64,000 nt of DNA from Kushneria phyllosphaerae (GCF_900312995.1 NZ_ONZI01000002.1:1-64000), one strand, 5' to 3'; counted from the first letter of the stretch, positions 48,349 through 58,523 are shown. Numbers and translations: made by a program. The notes: generated by a model not told the origin, from the sequence alone.

Positions 48349-49358
48349 TAAAAGTACTTCCGCAGGTCCATGCCTTTATAGAGCGACGCCACCTCGTCTC
48401 CATAGCCGTTGAACATTTGCGTATCGATCATGTTGGTACTGAACAGGCTATTGGGCAGACGACGCTCGCGCGCCTGACTCCAGCGAGGATGATTCACATC
48501 CGGATTCACGTTGGAGTAAAAGCCGTATTCATTGGCATTGATGGTCGGCCAGGCCGTGGGCGGTTGCTCCTTGACCAGCGAGATGCGCACGATTGACTTG
48601 ATGCTTTTGAAACCATATTTCCAAGGCACCACCAGGCGCACGGGTGCACCATTTTGATTGGGCAACACACGCCCGTACATGCCCACGCTCAAAAGCGTCA
48701 GCGGGTGCATGGCTTCATCCATGCGCAGCCCTTCCTGATAGGGCCAGTTGATGAGCCCGAAGCGTGAGCGTTGCCCCGGCATCTCCTCCGGTCGCATCAA
48801 CGTCTGAAAGCGCACATATTTCGCATCGCTGGTGGGCTCGACACGCTTGAGAAGGGCAGACAGCGGCACGCCCATCCATGGAATGACCATCGACCAGGCC
48901 TCGACACAGCGCAGACGATAGATACGTTCTTCAAGCTGTTGTTCACCCAGCAGCTGGTTGACGTCCAGCGTACCGGGTTTGGCCACTTCCCCATCAATCT
49001 CGATGGTCCAGGGCTCGGTGGTCATCTCGCTCGCGTGCTTGTAGGGATCATCCTTGCCGGTGCCAAATTCGAAGAAATTATTGTAGTGCGTGGCATCATT
49101 GAAGGGGGTGAGCTTGTCGTTTTCCCCTGCCGTCACTGCCTTCCATTTCGTCTTATCAAGACGCGAGGCAAACCATTCGGGACGAGTGCCCTGCTCGACC
49201 TCGTCATATTGAGAGGCCGCCCAGGCGCTGCGCGGCAGCGCTGCTGCCATGCCAAGGCCTGCCACCCCGGCCATGAAATGGCGGCGCGCATGATAGACCG
49301 ATTCTGATGTGACCTCGTTTTCACCAATGTAGTGAGGCTTTCGTGTCTTGATCAGCAT
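48348..49358 (-). CDS. msrP: Periplasmic methionine sulfoxide reductase catalytic subunit MsrP
   Basis: 336-aa molybdopterin enzyme that repairs oxidised methionines of envelope proteins. Tat signal ARRHFMAGVAGLGMAAALP (twin Arg 25-26) with cleavage after AWA (about 47). The Mo-ligand cysteine lies in YRLRCVEAWSMVIPW. Operon msrP-msrQ. Four phased direct repeats lie about 70-125 bp upstream of the start. Confidence 0.94.
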   Translation of the reverse strand: MLIKTRKPHYIGENEVTSESVYHARRHFMAGVAGLGMAAALPRSAWAASQYDEVEQGTRPEWFASRLDKTKWKAVTAGENDKLTPFNDATHYNNFFEFGTGKDDPYKHASEMTTEPWTIEIDGEVAKPGTLDVNQLLGEQQLEERIYRLRCVEAWSMVIPWMGVPLSALLKRVEPTSDAKYVRFQTLMRPEEMPGQRSRFGLINWPYQEGLRMDEAMHPLTLLSVGMYGRVLPNQNGAPVRLVVPWKYGFKSIKSIVRISLVKEQPPTAWPTINANEYGFYSNVNPDVNHPRWSQARERRLPNSLFSTNMIDTQMFNGYGDEVASLYKGMDLRKYF

Positions 49359-49427
49359 GGCATCCTCTACTTGACGATCGTTATGGTTACTGACCGTTAC
49401 ATCAGGGAATAGTTTCAGGCATCCAGA

Positions 49428-49484
49428 CAGGATATGCCACTACCGGATACACCCTTCCCGTATACAACCTTTTCCGTATACAAC
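49428..49484. repeat. Four phased 11-bp direct repeats upstream of msrP
   Basis: CAGGATATGCC (49428-49438), CCGGATACACC (49443-49453), CCGTATACAAC (49458-49468) and CCGTATACAAC (49474-49484), starting 15, 15 and 16 bp apart. Possible binding array for a regulator of msrPQ; also near the end of lipA. Confidence 0.5.
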
Positions 49485-49486
49485 AA

Positions 49487-49505
49487 CGCCCGGCAGTGCC
49501 GGGCG
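49487..49505 (-). terminator. Hairpin after lipA
   Basis: 8-bp GC-rich stem CGCCCGGC / GCCGGGCG with loop AGT, followed on the minus strand by TTGTTGT. A moderate terminator for lipB-lipA. Confidence 0.6.
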
Positions 49506-49543
49506 TAACAGGTGATTCGTGACAGGTGTTTGACCTTGATAAC

Positions 49544-50518
49544 TCAGGACACCCTTTCACCATGTGCCTGCTTGTCGGCATGATAGCTTGAACGCACCAG
49601 AGGACCTGACGCGACATGCTTGAAGCCCAGCTCTCGGCCCTTTTCGGCAAACCATGCGAAGGTGTCGGGGTGCACCCAGCGGTCGACCGGCAGGTGATTG
49701 CGCGACGGCTGCATGTACTGACCCAGGGTCAGCATGTCGACATTGTGGGCACGAAGATCACGCATGACCTCAACCACTTCTTCGTCGGTTTCGCCGACAC
49801 CCAGCATCAGACCTGACTTGGTCATCACTTCCGGGCGGACTTCCTTGTAGCGCTTGAGAAGATCGAGCGACCACTGGTAGTCGGCACCCGGGCGGACGCG
49901 ACGATACATTGATGGCACCGTTTCAAGGTTGTGATTGAACACATCCGGCGGCTCCTGGCGCATGATATCGATCGCCTTGTCCATGCGCCCACGGAAGTCA
50001 GGGACCAGCACCTCGATTTCAAGATCGGGACTGCGCTTTCTGATCTCTTCAATGCAGTTATTAAAGTGCTGGGCGCCCCCGTCACGCAGATCATCACGAT
50101 CCACGGAGGTGATCACGACATACTTCAGACGCATCTCTGCGATGGCTTCTGCCAGTTCGCGCGGCTCGTCTTCATTGAGCGCGTTGGGGCGGCCGTGTGC
50201 CACGTCACAGAAGGGACAGCGGCGCGTGCAGATATCGCCCATGATCATGAACGTTGCCGTACCGCCATTGAAGCACTCGCCAAGATTGGGGCAGGACGCC
50301 TCTTCGCAGACCGTGACCAGCTTGTGACGGCGCAGGGTTTCCTTGATGCGGGTCACCTCTTTCGAGATGGGCATGCGCACCTTGAGCCAGCTCGGCTTGG
50401 TCGGCAGGGTCTCGGTCGGAATGACCTTGACCGGAATACGGGAAACCTTGTCGGCGCCGCGCAGCTTGACGCCTTTTTCGGCCCGTTGTTTAGGGGTGGT
50501 AGCAGTCGTCTCGGTCAT
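49544..50518 (-). CDS. lipA: Lipoyl synthase
   Basis: 324-aa radical-SAM enzyme inserting two sulfurs into protein-bound octanoate. Auxiliary cluster [12 protein letters not shown] and radical-[14 protein letters not shown]-terminal serine of the auxiliary cluster in [15 protein letters not shown] shares TGATG with the lipB stop. Confidence 0.97.
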   Translation of the reverse strand: MTETTATTPKQRAEKGVKLRGADKVSRIPVKVIPTETLPTKPSWLKVRMPISKEVTRIKETLRRHKLVTVCEEASCPNLGECFNGGTATFMIMGDICTRRCPFCDVAHGRPNALNEDEPRELAEAIAEMRLKYVVITSVDRDDLRDGGAQHFNNCIEEIRKRSPDLEIEVLVPDFRGRMDKAIDIMRQEPPDVFNHNLETVPSMYRRVRPGADYQWSLDLLKRYKEVRPEVMTKSGLMLGVGETDEEVVEVMRDLRAHNVDMLTLGQYMQPSRNHLPVDRWVHPDTFAWFAEKGRELGFKHVASGPLVRSSYHADKQAHGERVS

Positions 50519-51222
50519 CAGTTTGATCCTGTTACTCGAGAAATGTGGGTCAGCACCCCGGGTGCGCTCACCATCTCCTGAAGCTCGGGGTTGCCGAGTT
50601 CAGCGGCAAAGGCTCCGAGCAATCCTTGTGCTTCACGCGCCATGTCCGGTGGTTGCGACAAAAGATCGCGAAGCTGTGTCATTCTGAGCCCTGCGTAACC
50701 GCAGGGGTTGATATGGTCAAAGGGAGCAAGGTCCATATCGATATTGAAGGCAATGCCGTGAAAGCTGCTGCCTCGACGAATACGCAGCCCGAGTGAGGCA
50801 ATCTTGGCCCCGTCGACATAGACACCCGGCGCATCCGGTTTCGAACCGGCGTGGATACCGTGTTCGCCTAGCACACGAATGACGGCATTTTCGAGGGCAT
50901 TGACCATGGCACGCACCCCGATGCGTCGCCTTTTGACATCGATCAGCGGGTACATGATCAGCTGACCGGGCCCATGATAGGTGACCTGTCCACCGCGGTC
51001 ACTTTGTACCAGCGGAATATCGCTGGAACTCAGCAAATGTTCAGGCTTGCCGGCACGTCCCTGAGTAAAAACGGGGAAATGCTCTACCAGCCAGATCTGA
51101 TCCCGGGTCGTTGAATCCCGCTCATCGGTAAAGCGACGCATCGCCTCCCAGATGGTGGTGTATTCACATACGCCCAGACGATATACGCCAATGGGCTGAT
51201 CATCCAGGCTTGTATCACTCAT
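50518..51222 (-). CDS. lipB: Octanoyltransferase LipB
   Basis: 234-aa enzyme transferring octanoyl from ACP to lipoate-dependent proteins. [18 protein letters not shown] signature, Lys in [10 protein letters not shown], and catalytic Cys in [10 protein letters not shown]. Start at ATG 51222; an in-frame start ten codons upstream adds residues outside the family. Coupled to lipA. Confidence 0.95.
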   Translation of the reverse strand: MSDTSLDDQPIGVYRLGVCEYTTIWEAMRRFTDERDSTTRDQIWLVEHFPVFTQGRAGKPEHLLSSSDIPLVQSDRGGQVTYHGPGQLIMYPLIDVKRRRIGVRAMVNALENAVIRVLGEHGIHAGSKPDAPGVYVDGAKIASLGLRIRRGSSFHGIAFNIDMDLAPFDHINPCGYAGLRMTQLRDLLSQPPDMAREAQGLLGAFAAELGNPELQEMVSAPGVLTHISRVTGSN

Positions 51223-51272
51223 CAATCCTACCTCTGGGAGCGCCGGCAACAACGCCTGTCAGTTGCTGGAGA

Positions 51273-51599
51273 TCAAAGCACCATCTGAACACGGCCGGTC
51301 GCCTTGAGCGCCACGAACAGGTCGTTGAGCTGTTCTTCGCCGGTGGCGTAGATGGTGACATGCAGAGAACGGTACTTGCCGTTGCGGCTATCGCGATGCG
51401 TCACTTTCGAACGGTCAAACGCCGGCGAAAAGCGCTCCACGATATCGAGCATGTCACGATCAAATTCGACATCGTTGTTTCCCACGATCTTGATGGCGTA
51501 ATCACAGGGAAACTCGATTTTGGGCGCCTCCTGCGTCTTGTTGGCATCACCAGGAGACGACAGAATAGCGGCAGGCTTTTGGGATGAAGGCCTGGACAT
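51273..51599 (-). CDS. ybeD: YbeD/DUF493 family protein
   Basis: 108-aa protein with the DUF493 ACT-like fold: FPCDYAIKIVG, then YRSLHVTIYATGEEQLNDLFVALK. AAGAGG 6 nt before ATG 51599 decides the start. Standard place between dacA and lipB, as in E. coli; its function in lipoate or envelope metabolism is not settled. Confidence 0.9.
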   Translation of the reverse strand: MSRPSSQKPAAILSSPGDANKTQEAPKIEFPCDYAIKIVGNNDVEFDRDMLDIVERFSPAFDRSKVTHRDSRNGKYRSLHVTIYATGEEQLNDLFVALKATGRVQMVL

Positions 51600-51656
51600 G
51601 ATAAACCTCTTGATCATTGCAGGCTGAACGTTCGCCCGATTACCTGACATTTTACT

Positions 51657-51690
51657 TAAAAAGGGGGGATTCGTCAGCCGAATCCCCCCT
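51657..51690 (-). terminator. Terminator after dacA
   Basis: 11-bp stem GGGGGGATTCG (51663-51673) / CGAATCCCCCC (51679-51689), loop TCAGC, with a five-T run on the minus strand (A at 51658-51662). It separates the elongation operon from ybeD-lipB-lipA. Confidence 0.88.
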
Positions 51691-51721
51691 CATGGTCATG
51701 ACTCAGTCCAATTTTCAGCCT

Positions 51722-52915
51722 TTAGAACAGACCCTGAACAAACTTCAGAAGACCATCCCAGAGACGCTTGAACAAGCCACCCTGCTCGATGCTTTCCAGC
51801 GCGACCAGCGGCTGCTCGTCGATGACCTCATCGTTTTGCACGATCTGAACGGTACCGTACTGCTGGCCAGCCTCGATGGGCGCCTGCAGGTCGCCGTTGA
51901 TATTGATGCGATTGGACAGCCCGCCTTCATCCTGCTTGGAAGCCGTCAGATAGACATCGTTGGCCACACCGAAGGCGCCTTCATCCTGCGTGCCCCCCCA
52001 GACGCGCGCACGTGTGAGCTCCTGCCCGGCGTCATAGACCTTCTGGGTCTGGAAGTATCGAAAGCCATAGCTCAGAAGCTTCTGGGTTTCCTGCGAGCGG
52101 GCCTCTTCCGAGTTGGTTCCCATGACCGCGGCAATCAGGCGGGTATCGCTTTGCTGCGCGGAGGCCACCAGGCAGTAGCCTGCCTCATCGGTATGGCCGG
52201 TTTTCAGACCATCCACTGTCTTGTCACGCCACAGCAGCAGATTGCGATTGGGCTGCTTGATGCCGTTCCAGGTGAAATACTTTTCGGCATACAGTGAATA
52301 GTGATCGGGAAAATCATTGATGATATGGCGAGCAATGATGGCCATGTCATGCGCCGACGAGTAGTGCTCGGGGTCCGGCAGACCGGTCGGGTTCATGAAA
52401 TGCGTGTTCTGCAGGCCCATCTGGCGGACATGCTCGTTCATCAGGTCGGCAAACGAGGACTGGCTCCCGGCGATATGCTCTGCCATGGCCACCGTGGCAT
52501 CGTTGCCCGACTGCACCACGATGCCCTGCATCAGGTCCTTGACCGGCACATTGCTGTTCACCTTGACGAACATGCGCGAGCCGCCGGTCTGCCAGGCCTC
52601 CTTGCTGATGCGAACTTCATCGGTCGGCAACATGTTGCCGCTTTCGATTTCGCTTTCGGCGATGTAGGCGGTCATCATCTTGGTCAGACTGGCCGGCGGA
52701 ACACGCTCGTCGGCATCATGATCGACCAGTACACGGCCGGATTTGGCGTCCATCAACACCCACGATTTTGCGGCAAGCGCGGGCGGCGAAGGAATAAAGC
52801 TGGAAGGTGACGGACCATCGGATGCCATCGCGGGCGCCGCCGTCAGCGTCAGTGCCAGTGAGGAAAACGCGACAAGGTGGCGCCAGCGGCATACGTTTAC
52901 TGCAAAAAGGGTCAT
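51722..52915 (-). CDS. dacA: D-alanyl-D-alanine carboxypeptidase (PBP5/6 type)
   Basis: 397-aa periplasmic enzyme trimming stem pentapeptides. Signal peptide (about 1-31, ending PAMAS), active-site SLTK (76-79), SGN (136-138), KTG (238-240), and a C-terminal amphipathic anchor GLFKRLWDGLLKFVQGLF. Last gene of the proA-to-dacA cluster. dacA and dacC cannot be distinguished here. Confidence 0.94.
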   Translation of the reverse strand: MTLFAVNVCRWRHLVAFSSLALTLTAAPAMASDGPSPSSFIPSPPALAAKSWVLMDAKSGRVLVDHDADERVPPASLTKMMTAYIAESEIESGNMLPTDEVRISKEAWQTGGSRMFVKVNSNVPVKDLMQGIVVQSGNDATVAMAEHIAGSQSSFADLMNEHVRQMGLQNTHFMNPTGLPDPEHYSSAHDMAIIARHIINDFPDHYSLYAEKYFTWNGIKQPNRNLLLWRDKTVDGLKTGHTDEAGYCLVASAQQSDTRLIAAVMGTNSEEARSQETQKLLSYGFRYFQTQKVYDAGQELTRARVWGGTQDEGAFGVANDVYLTASKQDEGGLSNRININGDLQAPIEAGQQYGTVQIVQNDEVIDEQPLVALESIEQGGLFKRLWDGLLKFVQGLF

Positions 52916-52940
52916 ATTGCCTTTCTCTGTTTGCTTGTAT

Positions 52941-53885
52941 TCAGTCCGAGCCAGTTACCCGATGTAGCTGGTCATAGCCTGCTTCATGCAGTTCGGACCT
53001 GACTGATTCCACCATGATCGGATCATCGAGCGGGCCCACCTGTACCCGATGCATGGCGGCATGTCGTGTTACCCGAACCGGTCTTGAAAGACGCGTTTCG
53101 AGCTTGTCCCTGAGCGCCTGAGCGCTCGCATCCGATCCCAGGGCAGCGACCTGCAGATACACGGCGCTCCCCTGATCGCTGCTGCCGGGCACAGGCGTGG
53201 AGGTCTCCCCTGAAGAAAGATCAGCTTCCCTGCGGGCAGGTGTCTGCGCTCTTGACGCTCCCGGAGAAGCCTCGCTGCGCGCTGCAACCTGTTGATTATT
53301 GTTATGTCGGGCCTGCCATTGACGCGGATCGATGGCGGTCACCCGCACTCTGGCCGTGCCATCGCCGAGCATATCCAGTCGAGACGCCGCTGCATAGGAG
53401 AGATCAATCAAACGATCGTCATGAAACGGCCCGCGATCGTTGACTCGAACAATGACAGAGCGGTCATTGGCCAGGTTGGTCACACGCGCAAAGGTGGGCA
53501 ACGGCAGAGTGCGGTGCGCCGCCGACATGGTGTACATGTCATATTGCTCGCCATTGGCCGTATCGTAGCCCTGAAATTTTTGCCCATAGAAGGACGCGCG
53601 CCCCGTCTGACTATATCCCTCGCTCGAAGAGAGCACGTGGTAGCGCTTGCCCAGCACCTGATAGGTGGACTGATTGCCGCTGCGGGACAGCGGCTCTACC
53701 TGCGGCACGGCATCGGGCACTTTGGAGACATCGGTGTGACGGTCAGGATAGGCATCCCGGGACAGGGCATATCGCCCGCCCGCCCCGCCACTGCCGCTGG
53801 CACAGCCTCCCAAAAGCGTGGCCATGACAATCAGCACGGCCAGACGTCCGGCACTTTCGGGCAACAAGGCTTTCAAGGACGACAC
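52941..53885 (-). CDS. rlpA: Septal-ring lytic transglycosylase RlpA (lipoprotein)
   Basis: 314-aa outer-membrane lipoprotein acting on denuded glycan strands at division sites. Lipobox LLGGC with lipidated Cys28, double-psi beta-barrel domain (GRASFYGQKFQGYDTANGE, RVNDRGPFHDDRLIDLS), and a C-terminal SPOR domain. GTG 53885 is the start: AGGAG lies 7 nt upstream, and the ATG starts further up lie inside mltB and lack a signal peptide. Confidence 0.93.
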   Translation of the reverse strand: MSSLKALLPESAGRLAVLIVMATLLGGCASGSGGAGGRYALSRDAYPDRHTDVSKVPDAVPQVEPLSRSGNQSTYQVLGKRYHVLSSSEGYSQTGRASFYGQKFQGYDTANGEQYDMYTMSAAHRTLPLPTFARVTNLANDRSVIVRVNDRGPFHDDRLIDLSYAAASRLDMLGDGTARVRVTAIDPRQWQARHNNNQQVAARSEASPGASRAQTPARREADLSSGETSTPVPGSSDQGSAVYLQVAALGSDASAQALRDKLETRLSRPVRVTRHAAMHRVQVGPLDDPIMVESVRSELHEAGYDQLHRVTGSD

Positions 53886-53886
53886 G

Positions 53887-54912
53887 CTAACTCTCCTGCT
53901 GAAGCGCCGCCTGAATCTGCTCGGCCAGTGTCGTGACGGCCATGGCATAAAGATGGCTATGGTTGTAGCGCGTAATGACGTAGAAATTATGCAGCCCCAA
54001 CAGGTAGTCGTTGTGGCCATCGGCATAATCCAGCGCCAATGGAATCACGTCCTGGTCACCGGAAATGGCAATGTCTGGCGTAATCCCCTGTGCTTCGAGG
54101 TCGGCCACGCGCATATAGGGCGGCTTTGCCTGATTGAAGTCGACGTCTGCGGGTTTTTCCGCCCCTTTCAGATGTGCCGCCACCGTCAGCGGCTGCCCCG
54201 AGCGCCAGCCATGCTCGGCGAAATAATTGGCTACGCTGCCGATGGCATCCACCGGCTCCTTCCACAGGTCCTTGATGCCATCATTGTCGAAATCGACCGC
54301 ATAGGCCTGGTAGCTGCTGGGCATGAACTGTGGCAACCCCATGGCTCCGGCATAGGAGCCCTTGAGCTCCATCGGGTCGAGCCCCTGCTCACTGGTCAGG
54401 GTCAGGAAGGCTTCCAGCTCACGACCGAAGAAATCACTGCGCGGCGGGTAATCAAAGGCCAGCGTGGTCAGGGCATCAATCACACGATAGCTGCCGGTAT
54501 GGCGGCCGTACCAGGTTTCCACACCGATAATGGCGGCGATGATCTCTCGCGGCACGCCATATTCCTGCTCGGCACGGGCCATGGCGTCACGATGGGCACG
54601 GATAAATTCGACCCCGCCGGCCACGCGCTCGGGCTTGATGAAGATGTTGCGATACTGATCCCAGCGCAGATGGTGCTCGGCGGGTTTTGAAATCGCATCG
54701 ATGATCTTTTGCTGACGACTGGCCGCTGCAAGCGTTGTGGTCAGTTCCCGCCGATCAAGCCCGGACTGCGCCAGCCTGTCGACCATGGCGCGCGCCTGGT
54801 CATTGGTGCTCGGGTCATACTCACCGGCTGCATTGACCAGCGGCGAAACCGCCAGCAACATTGCCATGGCCCAGCGCCATCTCCTGCCTGAATGACATCG
54901 ATCCGACTTCAT
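53887..54912 (-). CDS. mltB: Membrane-bound lytic murein transglycosylase B
   Basis: 341-aa lytic transglycosylase cleaving MurNAc-GlcNAc bonds with anhydro product. Catalytic Glu132 in IIGVETWYGRHTG; SYAGAMGLPQFMPSSY is the second family motif. The N-terminus is a signal sequence (RWAMAMLLAVSPLVNAAG) lacking a lipobox cysteine, so it may be soluble periplasmic, as with SltB-type proteins. Confidence 0.93.
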   Translation of the reverse strand: MKSDRCHSGRRWRWAMAMLLAVSPLVNAAGEYDPSTNDQARAMVDRLAQSGLDRRELTTTLAAASRQQKIIDAISKPAEHHLRWDQYRNIFIKPERVAGGVEFIRAHRDAMARAEQEYGVPREIIAAIIGVETWYGRHTGSYRVIDALTTLAFDYPPRSDFFGRELEAFLTLTSEQGLDPMELKGSYAGAMGLPQFMPSSYQAYAVDFDNDGIKDLWKEPVDAIGSVANYFAEHGWRSGQPLTVAAHLKGAEKPADVDFNQAKPPYMRVADLEAQGITPDIAISGDQDVIPLALDYADGHNDYLLGLHNFYVITRYNHSHLYAMAVTTLAEQIQAALQQES

Positions 54913-54923
54913 CCTGTCTCTCT

Positions 54924-56063
54924 CTAGCGTGGCGTGGTCTTGTGATGGGTAAAAACGGCCATCAGCATACCGAAGCCGGCCATCAGGGTCACGCTGGCCG
55001 TTCCGCCATAGCTGATCAGCGGCAAGGGCACGCCCACAACCGGCAGCACACCGCTGACCATACCGACGTTGACAAACACATAGACAAAAAAGGTCAGGAT
55101 CAGGCTGCCGCCCAGCAATCGGCCAAAGGTGTCATGTGCCTGATTGGCCATGTAAAGACCACGCCATATCAACAGCAGATAGCAGCTCATCAATACGGCC
55201 ATGCCAATCAGCCCGAACTCTTCACCCAGCACCGCCACGATAAAATCGGTATGACGCTCGGGCAGAAATTCGAGCTGCGACTGCGTGCCCTGCATCCAGC
55301 CCTTGCCATGGATACCTCCCGAGCCGATGGCCGTCTTGGACTGAATAATGTTCCAGCCGGCACCCAACGGATCGCTTTCCGGATTCAAAAAGGTCAGTAC
55401 CCGCTGTCGCTGGTATTGATGCATGTTGAACCACAAAAGTGGCATGGCAGCGATGCCCAGCCCACCACACACGGCAATAAAGCGCCAGGAAAGCCCCGCC
55501 AGCAGAATCACGAAAACGGCAGAGGCCGTCACCAGCATGGAAGTGCCCAGGTCGGGCTGACTGGCAATCAGCGCCACCGGAACGCCCATTAATAACAAAC
55601 AGACCAGCAGATCCAGCCACCCGGGCGGTAGCACTCGCCGCGACAGATAGGCAGCAATGGTCATCGGCATGGCAAGCTTCATGAGCTCGGAGGGCTGAAA
55701 GCGGATGAGGCCGGGGATGGTGAGCCAGCGCTGAGCGCCCATGGCATGGGTGCCGATCACATCCACGGCCACCAGCATCAGGGTGACCACAACGTAGAAA
55801 AACCAGGCAAAGCGCTGCATGGTGCGTGGTGAGAACTGCGCGATCAGCAGCATGATCAAAAAGGCGGCGCCGAACCGCAGCGCCTGAGCTTCCACCAGAT
55901 AGGTGGATTCCCCGCCAGCACTGTAGAGCACGATCAAACCGCCGGTAACGATGGTGAGCAGCGCCAGCAAAAGCCAGGGATCAAGATGCAGGGTGCGCCA
56001 GCTCAGACGCTGGTACTGCCGACGGCTGCGGCGGTAAACCCGCTGCCAGTAGTCGATCATCAT
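54924..56063 (-). CDS. rodA: Rod-shape peptidoglycan polymerase RodA
   Basis: 379-aa SEDS glycosyltransferase polymerising lipid II in the elongasome with PBP2. About ten helices; conserved QPDLGTSMLV and GVPLPLISYGGTA near the C-terminus. Ends 12 bp before mltB, begins 2 bp after mrdA stop. Confidence 0.96.
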   Translation of the reverse strand: MMIDYWQRVYRRSRRQYQRLSWRTLHLDPWLLLALLTIVTGGLIVLYSAGGESTYLVEAQALRFGAAFLIMLLIAQFSPRTMQRFAWFFYVVVTLMLVAVDVIGTHAMGAQRWLTIPGLIRFQPSELMKLAMPMTIAAYLSRRVLPPGWLDLLVCLLLMGVPVALIASQPDLGTSMLVTASAVFVILLAGLSWRFIAVCGGLGIAAMPLLWFNMHQYQRQRVLTFLNPESDPLGAGWNIIQSKTAIGSGGIHGKGWMQGTQSQLEFLPERHTDFIVAVLGEEFGLIGMAVLMSCYLLLIWRGLYMANQAHDTFGRLLGGSLILTFFVYVFVNVGMVSGVLPVVGVPLPLISYGGTASVTLMAGFGMLMAVFTHHKTTPR

Positions 56064-56065
56064 CG

Positions 56066-57982
56066 TCAGTCTCCCGTCGCGATATGCTGAGCGGTACTTT
56101 CATTTTGCCGGACATGACGCTGCGCTTCCTCGCTGGGCTTCATGCTCGGCAGTATCCAGGCATCGAGCATTTCGCGCGCAATGGGGGCAGCCACCCTGCT
56201 GCCACCGCCGCCGTTTTCAATGATGACCGCCACCGCGATTTTGGGGTCATCTACCGGCGCAAACGCCGTAAACAGGGCATGGTCATGCAAACGTTCTTCA
56301 AGTTCGGAGGCGTTGTACTTTTCCTTTTGACCCAGCGTAAAGACCTGCGCTGTGCCTGACTTGCCGGCCATGCGATATTGAAGATTACGCCCTGATGCGC
56401 GACCCGAGCCTTCACTGCCACTCATGACATTTTCCATGGCGTCATGGATCAGATCCCACCAGTGCGGGTTATCCAGCTTGATGTCATCAGGGGTATCCTT
56501 GAAAGGCGGTGCGATCTTTTGGTCGCCGACCTGCATGGCCAGATGAGGACGCACCCATTTGCCATTGTTGGCCATGACGGCCACTGCAGTGGCCATCTGC
56601 AGGGGCGTGGCCAGCCAGTAGCCCTGCCCGATACCCACCGACAGGGTTTCACCCGGATACCAGACCTGGTTGTAACGACCACGCTTCCAGTCGCGACTGG
56701 GCATCAGGCCACTGCCCGCCCCCCAGACATCCAGACTGTGATCTTCACCAAATCCATACTTGTGCATGAAATCGGAGAGCCGGTCGATGCCCATGCGGTG
56801 GGCAAGTGTGAAGAAATAGGTGTCATTGGAAACCGTAATGGCGCGTTTCATGTCAACCCGCCCATGGCCCCAGCGCAACCAGTTGCGATAGCGTCTGGAG
56901 TCGTTGGGCAGCTGGTAATAGCCCGGGTCATAAACCGTATCGGAAGGCTGAATCAGGCCATATTCAAGGCCAGCTGAGGCCATATAGGGCTTGACCGTCG
57001 AGGCCGGCGGATACTGCCCGCGAGAGGCCCGGTTATACAGCGGCATATCTACATCATCACGAAGTGCGGCGTAGGATTTCGTGTCGATGCCGGTCACGAA
57101 CTTGTTATTGTCAAACCCGGGCTCTGACACCATGGCAAGGATAGCGCCGGTGGCAGGCTCAATGGCAACAATGGCCCCACGCTTGCCCTTCAAAAGATCA
57201 TGCCCCAGCTTTTGCAGCCTGGAATCCAGCGTCAGCGTCAGGTTCTTGCCCGGCTGCGGGGGCGTTCGATCGATCTCGCGCAGCGCGCGGCCACGGGCAT
57301 TGGTTTCGACCCGCTTCACCCCGGCATGACCATGGAGCTCGTCTTCATAAAACCGTTCGATACCGGTCTTGCCAATAAAATGCGTTCCGGCGTAATTGCT
57401 GGTATCGATGCGCTGCTGATCTTCCTGACTGATGCGCCCGACATAGCCCAGCACATGCGACATCCACTCCCCGTCCGGATAGTAGCGGATGAGCTGAGCC
57501 TCAACCTCTACCCCGGGAAGGCGATACCGATTGACCGCGATTTTGGCAATCTGATCTTCATTGAGATCGCTGAGCAGCAGCGCCGGCTCGTAGGAACGAA
57601 GTCGCTCACGCGAGCGCTGCGTCAGCACATCATGCTGATCCTCGGGAAGACCCAGAATAGTGATCAGGCGGTCTATGGTCTGGCCGACATCGCCGGCCTG
57701 CTCGCGCACCAGAGTGAGGTTATAGGTGGGCCGGTTTTCGGCCAGCACCTTGTGGTTGCGATCAAAGATCAGGCCGCGGTTGGGCGGCAGCGGTTCAACG
57801 CGCATGCGGTTTTTATCCGAGCGCGTAATGAAGATGTCGTGTTGAACAACCTGCAGCCATACCATGCGCCCGATCAGGCCGGAAAACATGATAAGCACCA
57901 GCAACGCCGCCAGAATGCTGCGGCGTCGAAAGATGCGTGCCTGTTGTTCGGAATCCTTAAGCGTGGCGCGACGTGGGCGCAT
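56066..57982 (-). CDS. mrdA: Penicillin-binding protein 2
   Basis: 638-aa class B PBP, transpeptidase partner of RodA. N-terminal helix (ILAALLVLIMFSGLIGRMVWLQV), pedestal domain with NRGLIFDRN, and catalytic STVK in QYPPASTVKP, SND-type motif as SNDTYFF, and KSGTAQV. Start at ATG 57982; an upstream TTG adds 17 residues but neither site has a clear ribosome-binding sequence. Confidence 0.95.
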   Translation of the reverse strand: MRPRRATLKDSEQQARIFRRRSILAALLVLIMFSGLIGRMVWLQVVQHDIFITRSDKNRMRVEPLPPNRGLIFDRNHKVLAENRPTYNLTLVREQAGDVGQTIDRLITILGLPEDQHDVLTQRSRERLRSYEPALLLSDLNEDQIAKIAVNRYRLPGVEVEAQLIRYYPDGEWMSHVLGYVGRISQEDQQRIDTSNYAGTHFIGKTGIERFYEDELHGHAGVKRVETNARGRALREIDRTPPQPGKNLTLTLDSRLQKLGHDLLKGKRGAIVAIEPATGAILAMVSEPGFDNNKFVTGIDTKSYAALRDDVDMPLYNRASRGQYPPASTVKPYMASAGLEYGLIQPSDTVYDPGYYQLPNDSRRYRNWLRWGHGRVDMKRAITVSNDTYFFTLAHRMGIDRLSDFMHKYGFGEDHSLDVWGAGSGLMPSRDWKRGRYNQVWYPGETLSVGIGQGYWLATPLQMATAVAVMANNGKWVRPHLAMQVGDQKIAPPFKDTPDDIKLDNPHWWDLIHDAMENVMSGSEGSGRASGRNLQYRMAGKSGTAQVFTLGQKEKYNASELEERLHDHALFTAFAPVDDPKIAVAVIIENGGGGSRVAAPIAREMLDAWILPSMKPSEEAQRHVRQNESTAQHIATGD

Positions 57983-58055
57983 TGAGAAGATTGCCCAAAA
58001 ACGATAAACGGATAAGTCGCCCAACGGGCGCAAAACGATACACGCTCAGACTCCG

Positions 58056-58523
58056 CTAGCGATGATAGGGATGCCCTGTCATCAGGGTCCAGCCACGATA
58101 AAGCTGCTCGGCCAGCAATACGCGTACCAGCGGATGAGGCAGCGTCAACGGCGACAGGGACCAGCGAAGGTCGGCACGTGCCAGGCAGCGTTGATCAAGG
58201 CCGTCCGGCCCGCCAATCAGCAGTGACACATCACTACCGGACATCTGCCACTCGCCCATGCGCTCGGAGAGCGCCGGCGTCGACCATGGCTTGCCTTCGA
58301 CATCGAGCGCTACGACGAGTTCACTGTCCCTGATTTTTGACAGCAGGCGATCCCCTTCAACGCGTATTGCCCTGGCAGGATCAGCGCTTTTCTGACGCGG
58401 GCCGGGTGACAGCTCCACAATTTCAAGCGCCATTTCCCGTGGCAGGCGTTTGCGGTACTCCTCAACGCCCTGCGTGACCCAGCCCGGCATTCGCGTGCCG
58501 ACAGCAAGCATTCTCAACTTCAA
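58056..58523 (-). CDS. rlmH: 23S rRNA m3Psi1915 methyltransferase RlmH
   Basis: 155-aa SPOUT methyltransferase acting on helix 69 of 23S rRNA. SPOUT knot LLIGGPDGL and C-terminal [22 protein letters not shown]...HPYHR. Start is TTG 58523 ([10 protein letters not shown], like E. coli MKLQLVAVGT), fused to the rsfS stop as TTGA. Confidence 0.96.
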   Translation of the reverse strand: MKLRMLAVGTRMPGWVTQGVEEYRKRLPREMALEIVELSPGPRQKSADPARAIRVEGDRLLSKIRDSELVVALDVEGKPWSTPALSERMGEWQMSGSDVSLLIGGPDGLDQRCLARADLRWSLSPLTLPHPLVRVLLAEQLYRGWTLMTGHPYHR

